Source: Echinococcus granulosus
Lineage: Eukaryota > Platyhelminthes > Cestoda > Cyclophyllidea > Taeniidae
NCBI RefSeq assembly: GCF_000524195.1
Contig: NW_020170503.1
Span: 22,066 to 86,065, forward strand
Length of the DNA: 64,000 nucleotides
Reading direction: 5' to 3'
Positions 10,498 through 22,331 of this stretch are shown in pieces. Positions within the stretch are counted from its first letter, which is position 1; the number at the start of each line of letters is the position of its first letter. Both the position numbers and the translations under genes were made by a program. The notes under the pieces were generated by a model. The model was not told where the DNA came from and made no database searches. It was given only the letters and a program-made list of their open reading frames with translations.

Positions 10498-13400
10498 GTT
10501 TGTATAGCATCTTTTTAATTGTTGTATAGGCTTCTGTTTACGGAATAATGGAGCAACCTATTGCTTTGGCTTACGATCAAGATCTGTGTCTTTTTGCTGT
10601 AGCTTACACTCATGGTTACATTGAAGTGTATGCTTTTTCATTGCTAGAAATAATTTTCTTTAGATACGGAATGCCAGGACTTTCCTTTCCAGTCGACCAT
10701 GTGGTTAAAGGCATAAAGTTTATGGAGTTCCTCCAAAATGAGGGGCGTCTTCTTTTGGTTACCTCATCCAGTCTTACCAGTCTTGAATTGAATGTAACTT
10801 CGGGTCACTGGGAAAAGAAGCATTCTGTCTTCCTCCCTCTCGCGTGAGTCATGCGTCCCTTATGCCAACAGTAATTATTTACACTAACTTATGCAAATCT
10901 GACTTGTTCTTTTCTATTCAGACCTGATGAAAGCATCACAGCTTTTGCAATCGGAAAGGGCGTCGTTTATGTTGGATCAAGCGCTGGGACCCTGCGACAG
11001 GTAGCCATCGAAAATGGGACCATGACAGTTGGGGATGATGATTTGACTTCCTTACCGTGTCTTCTCATCTTGAACAAGTAAGATCCCTTTGTTTATAACC
11101 TAATGCGCATTGATTAATTGAAAAATCTTTGGCTGATTTTGTAGTTGATTATGGTGAGTGATCTGCCCTTTGCGTCCCCTTATTTTGGTTATTGTTTGAA
11201 AGCTATTGAGGTTGGCTTTTACTTAAGCAATTAACGATTCCAGGCTGCCGGAAGACAAGCGCGAGGTTCTCAAACTGAACACACCCATAGTTTCAATCGA
11301 ACTGCATCCGAATGGCGAGGGACTGCTTTTGGGGTACGCAGGCGGCACAGCCATCGTAGCTCAGCCGCAAGCCATCCCACTCACTCTACCTGTGCCATCA
11401 ATCTCCACTGTGGAGAACCCCCGTGATGAAGCTGGGGAAAAGCCAGAGGAGGGTGAAGCTGAAAAGGGGCAGACACAACCATCTATTGAGAGTGTCGAGG
11501 CAGAAGCTGAGCCAGCTAAAAAAAGTGAGGGTGATACCGCACCGGAACCGACGTCGCCGAAGAAGAGCAAGACTGGGGAACGACATTCCACAGCCAACTT
11601 ACAGGCTATCCGTGCTCAAGCTAGCAGGAAGTTCCGCACGCTTTCTAAGTCTATAAAGAGTAAGATTGAGCACACAGCGGAGGAGAAAGTTGAACATCCA
11701 GTTCTGCCTGTGCCTCCAAGCCCACGTGTGGTTCGTTTGCTTCCCTACACACAGGTTCTGTGTTGTGCCACATGGCGTATCACTACATCCGTGTTGGCGT
11801 CAGAATTAGCGGCCTCTCAGGAGGTCCTCATCGCTTATCATGATGGTGCCTATCTCACCTGGACCATTCCCAAGTGTGAGTCGGAGGTTTTTGATCCAGT
11901 GATTGCTGTGAACCAAGAAGTCGCTAGCATCCCCTACGGTAGGCTGAAGCTCTTCCTCACCCCTATTCTTTCACTCGATTAACACGATTTCTACTTATTT
12001 TTTCAGGACCCCTGCCCTGCGCTGCAATTCAGCGTATCATCGCAAGACCTTCTGCGAAGTGCGTGTGCCCATTCGTAATACGTAATTCTTTATCTGAAGA
12101 CTCAACTTGATAGTGCTTCTGTTTTGTTCCAGTGGTGGTGTTATCACTGCATTTGTTGGAGGACTGCCTCGCGCCCAACATGCGCAGAAGCACACAATTA
12201 GCGTTCTGGGTGGAGTTGAGGAGCATGTTTGCTTCCAGTTTGGTTCACCTGTCCGAGACTTTGTTGTTCTGCCCAGTAAGCCGCAGAAGCCAGCGTGCAG
12301 AAATGAGGAGAATGAAGAATCCAGTAAGCAAAGTGGGTCGACTTCCTGATTGATTGATTGTCTAGTATAGACTGGTCTTCTTTTGGGTTTATATCATGAT
12401 CTGGATGAGATTTTTGCAGATTACAACACCCGAATGCTAGGCAGAGTGGGGAACTGGGTGAACAGTGAATGTTGGAATGAATTTGCTTTTCTGTTCTCTC
12501 ATCAACTTTTCTCTAATCGTCCAACCAACTTTGATCTTTAATAGACATGGGTTTATGAGAGTGCATCCCTTCATCACTGTTGCTCCCGTGGGGACGAAGT
12601 TAGCCTGTTTATTTGCTGGAACGGAACTGCATTTCCCATTTCGTTAGCTTTGTACATGATTTGTGGGCTAAACACAACAATATCTTTGTTTCACCTTGCT
12701 AATGTAGATCACTAAAGCCCATTTTCTTTAATATCCTTATTGTTTCTGACTGCTACGCGACAAAGAATACCACGTGGTTTGTCCAAATCGTGGATACCAT
12801 TTAGCGTCAAAGGAGAATATACGGGAACAAAGAGAGCATCGGTCAATTTTAGAGAGTCTGTTGAATGTGTCTTATTCCAGTTTCCTTATGTTTTTTTTTG
12901 AGATGTGACATAACACTGAGGCCTAGAAATTGCTTGATTATAATTACTTTTAAAGTTGAGACATCCATTAACTGATAGAACGTAAACAGGTAGCTGAACA
13001 TCCTTGTTTTATCATAACTACTCGAGGTGAATTGCCATCGAGTTCACTCTTCTGCGCCTTTAAATCTCATGGTTTTTTGGCCACTATAAGCCTATTTCCA
13101 TGCAATGACTCGTCGTGTCATTGACTAGAGACGACACCGTTTCAACCTTTTCATGCTTTCCCTGCTGAATTTATTCTTTTCAGTTTAATAAAGGATGACA
13201 GTCACATCATTTGGACCTAGGCAGCGCTTTGTATCTTAACTAATTGGCACAACGCTCACCAATGAAGTGGCCACGTTTACATTAGGTATCTTCAAGACGT
13301 AGGCGTAAGGAACTGTTTCTGTCTGTGATTATGCTACCAGATGAGGTTTTTTAGTTTACATGATTTAATAGAAACAAAGTAATTTAGAGCTGCTTTATTC

Positions 13401-16400
13401 ACCTACAGAGATTGAGGGGGACGAGGGGGAGAAATCTTATCAGCACATAACTGAGCCACCCAAACCAACTGACGCTGGCTACCTCCTCGTCCTGACGGAC
13501 CGTGAACTCGTGGCCATCGATTTGACCCAACCCTCCTGGCCCGTCATCCCCTCGCCTTATCTCAAGCACCTTGACTGTACTGGCATCACCGCTGTTGCTC
13601 ACATCTCTGTGAGTGTCTAGTTCCGACCTTCAATTTATACAACTTGGAACTTATTAATTTTTACGTATCTTCCTCCCCCAGATCCCAAAGAAACTCATGT
13701 CACGTCTGAAGGAGGCGTGTAATGCCAAGGGCTTCGATCACTGGCCTGTGATCGGTGGGCAGAAGACCGAGTCATGCGAGGCAGTTGTGGAGCATGCGGA
13801 GTTTCACGACCTGGTTGCAATCGCACACATGGATGCGGATGTCTCCCTGTGGCACGTGGGTCGTGGTGACTGCTTCGAGTCTCTCGGACGCATCCCCAGT
13901 CTTGCAATGATGCTCGACGCCGGGGAGTTGGGGTGCAATGTGGAGAATAAAGTATGTGTTGAGTGTGTTTGGTCTCCTAGCGAACGATTTCCGCTATGCA
14001 TTTTTCACACATCTCCCAAACTGGCGCACCGGAAGTTGTTCTGACGGAATAATTATTAAGGAAGTAGTAATTTGCTTTGACTAAATTGGTTTGTATCCCC
14101 TCTCACCGCGTCCTGTGGAAAAAAATATAACGCCTCGATTTTCGTTACACTTCCGCGTGAGAATATTGCTTCCCTGTTTTCAACGCTGTGGATTTTGTGA
14201 TGACTTATTTCAAGATCTTCACTTAGTATTCAGCGCTCAAAACGGCAAATTATCAGTTTATTTTTCTTGAATTCCAGGCTATGTGTACAGTTAATTCACA
14301 ACACCTGGAAAGCCACCATTTATTATTTTGGAGGGCATTTAACTGGAAGATTATTGTTTAATACGTTTGGCTTTCCGACACTCATGTTCATCCTGTACGG
14401 GTTGAGGCAAGCGTAAGAGGTGTCTTAAAATGAAGCTCACAGACTTGCCAACATCTGAGTCACTTTGTTAGGCACTAGGGTTGAGGCCCCTTGGATTTTG
14501 ATGATGGTGCGTCTTTGTCAGCCTTACGCGCGCCTTTTGGGTTTCCTAGATGGGACAGAACCTTTGCGATAGTTGCGTGTTACTACTGCTACGGGTCCAC
14601 TGTGGCGTAGACAGCCCGTAATGTCAGCGAACGAACTTTCTGGCATTTGTAGCTGTGGCCAGCGGTCGCGCCCCAACTCATGGTTTAAGGTGGGATCCCT
14701 GGGCCTCCAAACGATTGTATCATTAAAGAAAAATGACCCAAGCTGATATAATGGAGAGTGGCAATGAACTGACGTCTATTTGTAGTAAAAGTGGGCGCAT
14801 CCATCCTAACACGTGCCCTACCACGATCTCAGGGGGCGATTTACCTCCGCGTTTCAGTTACTAGATTGTTCTCTTTAATTGTGTTGCTTAAAGACAAAAT
14901 ATACATAATTTCCCTTAGAATGGAAGCATCTTGGACTTATTTTGCTTTAAGCCCGATTACTCTGCGACACGATCTTATGCAACCAGTTGTCACAATCTGA
15001 TAAGGAACACGTGCCGTGTATCTGCGTACAGAGAAAACCGGAGCGTCTCATATGCGGCACTGGTAATGGGTGTGTTAAGCCATCCTTGAAGTAATAATTT
15101 CGCTTATTTTTCTTCTCCATCAACACTGGATTATTTTTGATGAATTGTCAGGGCAGAGACTGGGTGAATTAATCAAACGACCCTCGACAACCCGAGTCTT
15201 TTTGGCAAGGTCAATCATTCAGCTGAAGTCTGTCTCATCAAAAGACCAGTCATTCTTATGGGAAAAACACGTTGGATATGACCTGTGACTTATTTTCGTC
15301 TCTTGTCACTGGTAATTTTGATAGATTGCTTCAATCTACTATCAGTACGCCGTCGTTTTGCTTTTTAACACTATACACGTCCAAGTCGCCCATTTTTCAC
15401 CCGATTCTGGAGTATTTTTCATATGCTAGCTGTTTATAAATTGGGTAAAGAATTTTTAGGTGCCAAGTGGGATTCCATTTTTTATTTTCTTTAATTTAGA
15501 AAGTTTAATACATGCCTAAATGGTGCACATTCGTTGTTCATTTTTGACATCTGTCGTGCTTTATAGTTAATTTCCAAATGGATCCATGTTCAAGTGATGA
15601 ACCACACACTTAAGAGGATCTTATACAGGAGCTTAGCTATTTCCAGACGAGTTATATTCTTTAAAAAATATATGCATGCCAATCCTAAGAATTTGAGTCT
15701 TGATTGGTTGAGTTTATCCGACGTTCCGAAGTGATTTCATCTGTATACCGGGAAATTAGACAATTTTGAAGTATCTCAGCTACTTTCGCAAACAAAAAAA
15801 TACGTGAGGCCACTTTTCCTCGACAATTTACTAGAATGAGGATAGGCATTTGACATCATGAATTAGGCCATAGTCAGAATTGTTCAAATCCTGTGAAAAA
15901 TTGCTACCTGTATATTCATTCTTACGAAGCAGATAGGGTTCTTCTAATCATACTTTTTTCTGCAGTTTCCATTGACAGCCCCTTCTTATCTTTCGGCTTT
16001 GTCTCAGTGCTGTTGCGGGAGAGATACACTCGCTTCCATCTTCCTGCATTGTTTTTTGAGTCGTCCTTTTGTGTTTTAATGCTAAGAAGAAGTCATTTTA
16101 ACAAATACGGACTTCTGCCGCAGGTTTAAGAGAGAGGGTAGGATGGACTGAGAAACTTGTGGCACTAGCGTTATAGCACTTTACTCCTTGTTGCATCATT
16201 TTGTTCGCCCTTTACGACGCTTAGTGAACATAAATTTTTATTGCAATCTTAAGAAAAAGTAGGATGGAAAAGGCCGTTCTCATTGATTTGGCTCATCAAT
16301 GGGCTGATTTCTTCGTACAGCATTACTGCCTTTGTAAAGAGGATCTTCCTTTTAAATTTAAACTTGGGAAGGTTGTTTGCACTGATTATAAAGCTTCCAA

Positions 16401-19400
16401 TTATGTGGTCCATTGTCTTTGTTTTTTTTTCGTAGCAGAACGAAGAGGAGGCCTGGCCTCCGTTCCGAAAAGTCGGTGATTGTGTCTGCGAAGCTCTCGG
16501 AGAAAGGGTCGTCGATGCTCGCTGTGCCGTTCGCACCCTCTCTTTTCAATTGGTTGATGAGGAGGTGCTTTTATTTGTCGGTGGAGAGGCTGGCAACTGC
16601 TCCATGTGGTCTTCGGCTAAACAGAAATCCCTTGAACCTGATGTCACCAGGATCTGTGTCGATCTTCTCGAGGGTCTGACTGACAAATTCAGCTGGGAGG
16701 GTCATGAGGCTTTCAAAGTGAGATTTTGAGCTAGTCTCTTCCATACTAAAATGACCAGTATGTACGATTGTGTGGTATTCAGCTCAAAAACGGACTTTTG
16801 ACCATTCCAATAAAATGAAACGAACAAATTTTAAGAAATGGGGAATTGCGCTTATTTGTCGCATTTGTGCACCTATCTCAATGCTTAATTGATATTTGCA
16901 GAGCTTCGTTGTATAAATAATTTTAGTTGGCTTGTCTATCTTAAAGCAGTACATTTCATTTTGGCGTCGGTACTTTGGCATGCATTGCGCACTGTTGAAA
17001 TGATTATGCTGTATTCACTGTTCCTGCAGAAAGACTGGTCTCTTGCCATTTCTCTCCCGCTTATACGTCAATTGTACATTCCACGGGCTGGTTGAATGTT
17101 GGCAATGCCGACTAACTTATGTGACGCCTGAGATCCTCACAGACGTATGGCTAGCCGTATTTAGAACCATTACACTCTTCATGCAAATGTCAGAATGTCG
17201 AGTGGATGAGTGTACACTTTGGACGCATTGCGCTCCAAATCCTTTATGGGTAATTGCGGCTTTTGCGCCCTAGTGGGTAAGATACTCCTTTTATCAAAAA
17301 AATGCTGTTGGGTGCACCCACTCTGCTATTGTAATGGTGTCTGGACTGACCCACGATGTGTGCGCCAAGGGCTAGTAAAAGGATGCGTGAAGGAGCTCCT
17401 AATTAATTGAAATATGGCACGCGATGGGACTCCCATCATCGCCAAGTGCACTGAAAGCGATAAGTTTTATGTACATTGAGACTTGAAGATTGTTGCCTCG
17501 TCGATTTTACTGGAGTTCATTTACTGCGTCCTTTGCCGATATAAACGCCTTGATTGGGTTTATCGTATGGGTATTGCTAAAGTCTGAAAAAGTAGGGGCC
17601 ATCTCAACCGTTTTTTGAAAAAAAGTCACTTTTTGGAATTCCATAAATGCGTACTGAGGGAATGGCTAATATTTCAAACTGCGTCTTCATGCTACACGTT
17701 GCTGATCATTCACATAGCTGTTAGCCATTCAGGGGTAGCGTCGTTTGTCTACTAATTTTTGCGACTTTCTTATTATTAAAAAAAACCTGTTTCGGATGGA
17801 ATGACATCACAGTGAGGCAATGTGAATTTCGTGTTCAGTTCGATTTAAAGCAGTGGGTTCTCTCCTAATGTCGTTTCCCTTGTATCTCGTCTTACAAATG
17901 TGCGATCTAACTAACGGTTTGAAAATGGGAGACATTAACTTTTGTTTCGCTTTACATCAGCCTATTGAAGGCGCCTTCAAGCCCCACCTCACATCCACTC
18001 CAGCATTCGGTCTTTGCGAGCTGATCCAGTTTAACCCACCCTCAGCGATAACTGCCGTGACATTTGAGCCCCATTGGGAGGCACTGGCAATTGGTTCTGC
18101 GCATGGCTTCGCCCTCATCGATCTCAAATCTCATGCCGTAGTATACAAACATCTTACGTATGGGCTCCAAGGCACCACTGAAACCTCTGTGCCGTCTGTT
18201 GCTCGTAAGTTGGTCTTTACCCCTGAGAAGGAGACACGCCCTCCTATAGTGGTACAACTAATGTGAGTATCTTTGCCTTGAATGAAGCTCTATCCGAGAC
18301 CTAAGTTCAATTAAGCAATAGAAATCCCTAGATTGACTTATTTCTCGTTACGTCTCGTCTTTTTTGTGCTATCTAGCTATTTGAGTGGGTTATTCGTGCC
18401 ATAGCGGAGAATATTGGACCTTAGATTTTCGCTCTTTTGACATTCAATAGGTATATTGCACAAGGCTAAATTCAGACCCCTTAGGTGTTGCTTCATTACT
18501 ATTCATGATCATTGAGTATATGGCCAGAGTGAATTGGAAACTTGCTACACCGCTCAACAAGACAGCAACTAAAAGACTGATCTTTGTTTTATTTTGTTGA
18601 GCAGGTGGGGCTGCCACCAAAATTGTGGCCGGCGGCCGTCATTTGAAGGCAACGCTGCGCCAATCTTTTCGTAAAATTCGGAAGAGCCGTTCCCGATCGG
18701 CTGCATCAGTAAGTGAGGAAGCTGGTGAAGAGAAAAAAGTTTCTGCCGCTACTGAAACGGCTACTGAAGCAGCACCTGTAAAAGGTACTTCCTTGTCTTC
18801 AGATTTAGAACCTACATCTCTGAACGCTTGTCATACTTTGAGGTTTCATTTTTTTTTTCCTTACCTAACCAGCCGAGGAAGTTGGAGCTGCAGCTTCGGG
18901 TGTTGTGGACGAAACTCTAGACGCCGCAGTGGAAACCGATGAAACTGCAAAACCAGGAGGTAGTTCAGAGGAAGCACCTACCACGAAATCGGTGGTTGTA
19001 ATTGAGGAAAAGGACGCGGAACCTTCCACATGTCAGCAACTGAAGCCTAACGACACGACTTCCGGTGTCTCCGCACTCATTCTGGCGGATACCTACGTCA
19101 TTCCGGGTGTCGTAGCGGCACCCAAAGAGAATCGTCCCGCCAGCTCACCTCCACGTACAGCTGCGCTGATTGTCGGCACGCAAAATGGCGCACTGATTAT
19201 CCACACCCTCTCCTGGCCAGCTGAGGATGCCTTAATCGAGGTAAAACCAATCAAGGCCGTTTTCTTCCGACACGGCGCTGCGGTTCTTGCAGCCTGCGTT
19301 ATTGATGCTAAAGCTCACTCCTCTCCTGTTCTCAGTGAGAAATCTCGGTAGGAAAGTAACTTTAACGGTCTCTTGTCAAAATACCCGTTATTTACTTCCC

Positions 19401-22331
19401 GCTTTTCCGTAAAGCTCCGTGCCTGAAGTGATTCCCGAATCACCAGAACCGGTTAAACAAGAAGCGGAATCCACCAAACACACTAAGGGTGAAGAGAATG
19501 GATCAAAGCCTGGGCCCATGGTAGCGGTGGAGACTGCGGTGTTGGAAGAAGTGGAGCAGATGAAGTCTGTGTTAACGTCAAGTCACGAGCTTCTGGTTTG
19601 CACAGAGGAGCAAGTTCGTGTGATCGCATTGCCCTCACTGAGAACAAAGCACAAGTACCACTTCTGGGAAAAAACTGCCACAGGTATCCATGGTACTTTT
19701 AAACATACTCTCATTCGTCGTCGTAAGTCTGAACCTTCTACAACCGCCACAACTTCGGACGATGTCGCTGTATCTGCAGCTCAAGAAAACACTGAGACTA
19801 AGGTTAGTGTTTGTCAGTCTTGGGATAGCAGAGTGCTTAATTCTGACCGCTTAGTCTCTCCATTTTTTCAGGAGACAGATGCCTCTGTAGTTGCTCCAGT
19901 TGCAATTTCAGAACCTGATTCTATAGAACAAGGGGAGAAGTCAGAAGAGCTCGTTGCTGCAACAAATTCAGCAGCACCGTGCGTGTCGTTGCGTCGGGTA
20001 GTTGCGTTTGGTCTTCAACAATTTCCTCAACCTTCCAGCGCCATGGTGGAGGAATGCCACGCTGTTGTGGCTTTAAGGAATGGTCGTCTTCATGTGCTTA
20101 CTATTCCTGGGCTTCGCAGAGTTCTCAAAGGTAGTTCGATGCCTAGATTTTTTAATGAGTATTTTGGTGGGTATGTTGCAGCAGGATAGGCTACCTACAA
20201 TCGCCTGATGTAGAGAAAGAGTAAAAATAAGTATCCACTTTATATAATCCCCCTTGCTTTGAGATTCGATTCCAGTGCTACCGATTTTTTATACTTTCGT
20301 TCTAGTAATCAAAGCGGTATGCGGGTGTACTGAGACCTCTCCTAAAGCAGAAAAGGACATGATGTAAAGTTTGGTTGCAGTGAAAGAGGTCTTATTTTTG
20401 TTAGTAGTGCCATATCTTGGTCGTCATGCTTGATGCTGGGCAGATCACATCAAAAGCAATTCTGCAGAGGGATAGAGTCAGCTATATTTCAATAACACAA
20501 CGGTTTAAGAACCAGTGGACTTGGTGGCGAGTTAAGACATTGTAAGGCAAATTGTAATGCCGCCTCATTACTCAATTCTTCCGATTTTTTTCTCTTCTCT
20601 GTAGCCACGTTTTGCGACCACCCAGAGTATTGTAGCACAAAACCGATGCCTACTCAGGGCTTCACCAATGTCTGTGTCTCGAACTCCGCTAATCTGACCT
20701 TCTGGCCGTTTGCTGGTTGTATGCTGGTGGCAAATGAAATCTCCTACGCATTACCATGCCGACTGGCGTCACTGGTTGGTGTGACCGGTCTCAGAGCTAC
20801 GGGCGAAGCTGCCTATTGTGTGTGTTTGCCTGAATGGGCTAGACCCAAAACCCCACCAACACCTGTCACTCCCAGCGTTGCCTCTGCGGCACCAGAAGAC
20901 CCCGGTTCTGCTTTTAATTATATTGAGGTGAGTGTTCGGTGTGCCCCTTGGAGTTTGCAATATCCCAGCTTGGGATATTGGTTTGGCGGATTTATAAAGC
21001 ACATTTAAGTCAGACCGGGACGGGGAACTTCTATTTAGACAAACATTCCTTGGTTACATCACCAATTTTGATCCTAATTTTGTTTTTTCTTGAAACCTTT
21101 TTCTGCTGCTGTTTTCTTGATTAGATTTATTATTTCTGAATTCAGTGCATCCAACTCCCCAATTTCGAGGTCCCATTATTGGTAGAACGCTGCCCATACC
21201 AAAATAACCCCTAAGACATCGAAAACCCTTAATTTCGTTTCCAGTTACGATTCCCGGCTTTTTTAATCTTCTCAGAATGGCCATGACAAGACTGGAAAGG
21301 GTGGGAAGACTAGAGGATCTGCGACAGATGGAACAATGGAGGCAATGAAGGGTACTATTGCTGATCCCATGGAATCTTCTGACACGGCTAAGGAGGTGGA
21401 CACCTTCACAAAGGATATCACAAAGGGAATTTTGACTGAGTAAGCCACTGGACTTAGTTCCGTTTTTACCCTGGAAATAACTTTATGAGACTTAGCGTCT
21501 GATTAGATTAAAATTTCTCTCCGCGATTTGGAGAGTTTAGAAAGTCCGGCCAATTAATGCCCTCATGGCTTGATTGACATGTGATAAGCTAACAAAAAGA
21601 TTATGTAAATTTTGAGGGGATTCCTGAAAAAGTCACCTTCACCAGCGTGTATATTTTTAATAGATGAATTCAACTTTTTCTCCGTTTTACTAATTTCTAG
21701 GAGCTTTGAAGCGTTTAAACAATTTGTAGCTATCTATTCTTTTAGCTTCTTTGCTAAAAGTGACTACGGCATGCAGTTAGTTTTATTGCTTTTGAATCGC
21801 GGCAATTAATAGTTGTCAGTCTGCCCTATTGCGAAAAATTCTCTGCGCGACATTCTTCCACAACTTGTGCTACTTTTTCATGGTGTACATAGGTTCACAG
21901 CATCACACGCTGGTCGAGTTTTGGTGGTATTTTTCTCACATTCACATTTTTTCAATGTTGAAGTTTAGTTGTCTCTAAACGGAGCTGTTTTTAACTAAAT
22001 AACTATTTACCTAAGCCTGGAACAGTAGTGGAAGATGGTAGAGAGGCGTTTTACTTTATACACGTTGTCTTTCTATAGGAAGGCGAATGGGTAAACAAAC
22101 AGGGAATTGAATGCCATGTGCTTTTTTTCGGTTTCCAGTGGCAGTGGTACTGTGACAGTAAAGACGACTGAGAGTTCTCTGGAGAAACACACCGTTATTG
22201 AAGGTGGCAACGTCTTGACAACCGTCCGCGAGACCCAACTTGTCGATGGCGAGATTGTCAAGGATGACATCGTCCAAGTAAAGTCAGATGTCGACGAAAG
22301 TGCCCCTGCCACAGTTGGCACTGGAGGTTAG
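10375..22331 (+). CDS. LLGL: Lethal(2) giant larvae homolog (LLGL), 18 exons
   Basis: Scaffold protein of epithelial and neuroblast polarity that antagonises the aPKC/PAR complex and binds membrane and exocytic SNAREs. Eighteen exons join with matching phases into 1490 codons plus a stop, longer than animal relatives (about 1000-1150). Family landmarks appear in order: QPIALAYD and VYGMPG (residues about 50-78), LLLGYAGG, TWTIP, YGPLPC, TDRELVAIDL with SWPVIPSPYL (exon 8), WPPFRKVG (662-669), AIGSAHGFALIDL (exon 11), then the basic motif LRQSFRKIRKSRSR (848-861). T847 and S851 sit where aPKC target serines lie in fly and human proteins. The motif separates LLGL from tomosyn. The extra length comes from acidic low-complexity inserts after the first WD repeats and after the basic motif. 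The start ATG at 10375 is inferred, and the last two exons are less certain. Confidence 0.9.
10530..10627 (+). CDS. LLGL: LLGL exon 2
   Basis: Preceded by a 32-nt intron (GTTTGT...TATAG). Contains MEQPIALAYD, the opening of the first WD repeat. Confidence 0.85.
10664..10843 (+). CDS. LLGL: LLGL exon 3
   Basis: Begins after a 36-nt intron whose removal restores the conserved VYGMPG motif. Ends at GC|GTGAGT. Confidence 0.9.
10922..11077 (+). CDS. LLGL: LLGL exon 4
   Basis: Acceptor TTTCTATTCAG, donor AA|GTAAGA. Encodes a WD-type strand with VVYVGSSAGTLRQV. Confidence 0.9.
11244..11938 (+). CDS. LLGL: LLGL exon 5 with acidic/basic insert
   Basis: The longest exon. It has conserved HPNGEGLLLGYAGG, then a lineage-specific insert rich in Glu, Pro and Lys, then a basic run KFRTLSKSIKSKI (residues about 315-327), then the conserved QEVLIAYHDGAYLTWTIP. 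Confidence 0.95.
12007..12058 (+). CDS. LLGL: LLGL exon 6
   Basis: A 52-nt exon carrying GPLPCAAIQRII, conserved as YGPFPCKAI in animals. Flanking introns are 68 and 74 nt. Confidence 0.9.
12133..12323 (+). CDS. LLGL: LLGL exon 7
   Basis: Begins with GGVITAFVGGLPRAQH, matching the FSGGMPRA motif of the family. The donor CCA|GTAAGC at 12324 keeps phase with exon 8. Confidence 0.9.
12324..13408 (+). other. LLGL intron 7
   Basis: 1085 nt, AT-rich, with no exon-like or repeat content that I recognise. Confidence 0.6.
13409..13608 (+). CDS. LLGL: LLGL exon 8
   Basis: Encodes GYLLVLTDRELVAIDL and SWPVIPSPYL, one of the best-conserved stretches. It is followed by an intron of exactly 73 nt. Confidence 0.95.
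13682..13951 (+). CDS. LLGL: LLGL exon 9
   Basis: Encodes HWPVIGGQ and a WD strand with DADVSLWHVG. Phase 0 at both ends; donor AAA|GTATGT. Confidence 0.95.
13952..16435 (+). other. LLGL intron 9
   Basis: 2484 nt with no coding signal. The stretch around 14480-14710 is more GC-rich than its surroundings and may be an old repeat, but I found no second copy in the window. Confidence 0.5.
16436..16717 (+). CDS. LLGL: LLGL exon 10
   Basis: Carries EEEAWPPFRKVG, a family hallmark, and ends FSWEGHEAFK. The acceptor is a tandem TAG-CAG, so the start could also be 16439, which drops one Gln. Confidence 0.95.
16718..17960 (+). other. LLGL intron 10
   Basis: 1243 nt, AT-rich, with no supported feature. 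Confidence 0.6.
17961..18204 (+). CDS. LLGL: LLGL exon 11
   Basis: Encodes NPPSAITAVTFEPHWE and AIGSAHGFALIDL. The donor C|GTAAGT at 18205 is a perfect consensus and gives the phase needed for exon 12. Read-through to 18262 would add residues but breaks phase. Confidence 0.9.
18605..18784 (+). CDS. LLGL: LLGL exon 12 (aPKC-target basic motif)
   Basis: Holds LRQSFRKIRKSRSR, the membrane-binding basic segment whose Ser/Thr residues are phosphorylated by aPKC in other animals. Acceptor TTGAGCAG. Confidence 0.95.
18873..19347 (+). CDS. LLGL: LLGL exon 13
   Basis: An acidic, Ala/Glu-rich linker, then the second propeller: VSALILADTYV (family YFADTFLR) and LIVGTQNGALIIHTL (family AGTNSGSVFAY). 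Confidence 0.9.
19415..19802 (+). CDS. LLGL: LLGL exon 14
   Basis: Contains SHELLVCTEEQVRVIALPSL, matching the ASEEQFKVFTLP motif, and a basic run HTLIRRRKSEPS. It is followed by a 69-nt intron that is a multiple of three and open in frame. Confidence 0.9.
19872..20130 (+). CDS. LLGL: LLGL exon 15
   Basis: Encodes ECHAVVALRNGRLHVLTIPGL, matching ACLTNLGDVHVFSVPGL. Donor AAAG|GTAGTT. Confidence 0.9.
20605..20927 (+). CDS. LLGL: LLGL exon 16
   Basis: Joins at phase 1 (TFCDHPEYC). Contains FTNVCVSNSANLTFWPFAG and a proline-rich stretch. Donor GAG|GTGAGT. Confidence 0.85.
21276..21439 (+). CDS. LLGL: LLGL exon 17
   Basis: Hydrophilic Lys/Asp-rich C-terminal segment. The donor GA|GTAAGC overlaps an in-frame TAA (21441-21443), so an unspliced transcript ends here. 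Confidence 0.75.
22139..22331 (+). CDS. LLGL: LLGL exon 18, probable last coding exon
   Basis: Acceptor GGTTTCCAG. Contains EKHTVIEGGNVLTTVRETQL and ends at TAG (22329-22331). A GTTAGT donor overlaps this stop as well, so a further exon is possible. Confidence 0.75.

Noticed and set aside
10278..10529. 83-codon frame as the LLGL N-terminus
   Set aside because: It ends without joining the conserved WD start. The overlapping frame from 10375 joins exon 2 in phase.
18205..18262. Extension of LLGL exon 11 to the donor at 18263
   Set aside because: Gives phase 2 and breaks the frame into the basic-motif exon. The GTAAGT at 18205 fits.
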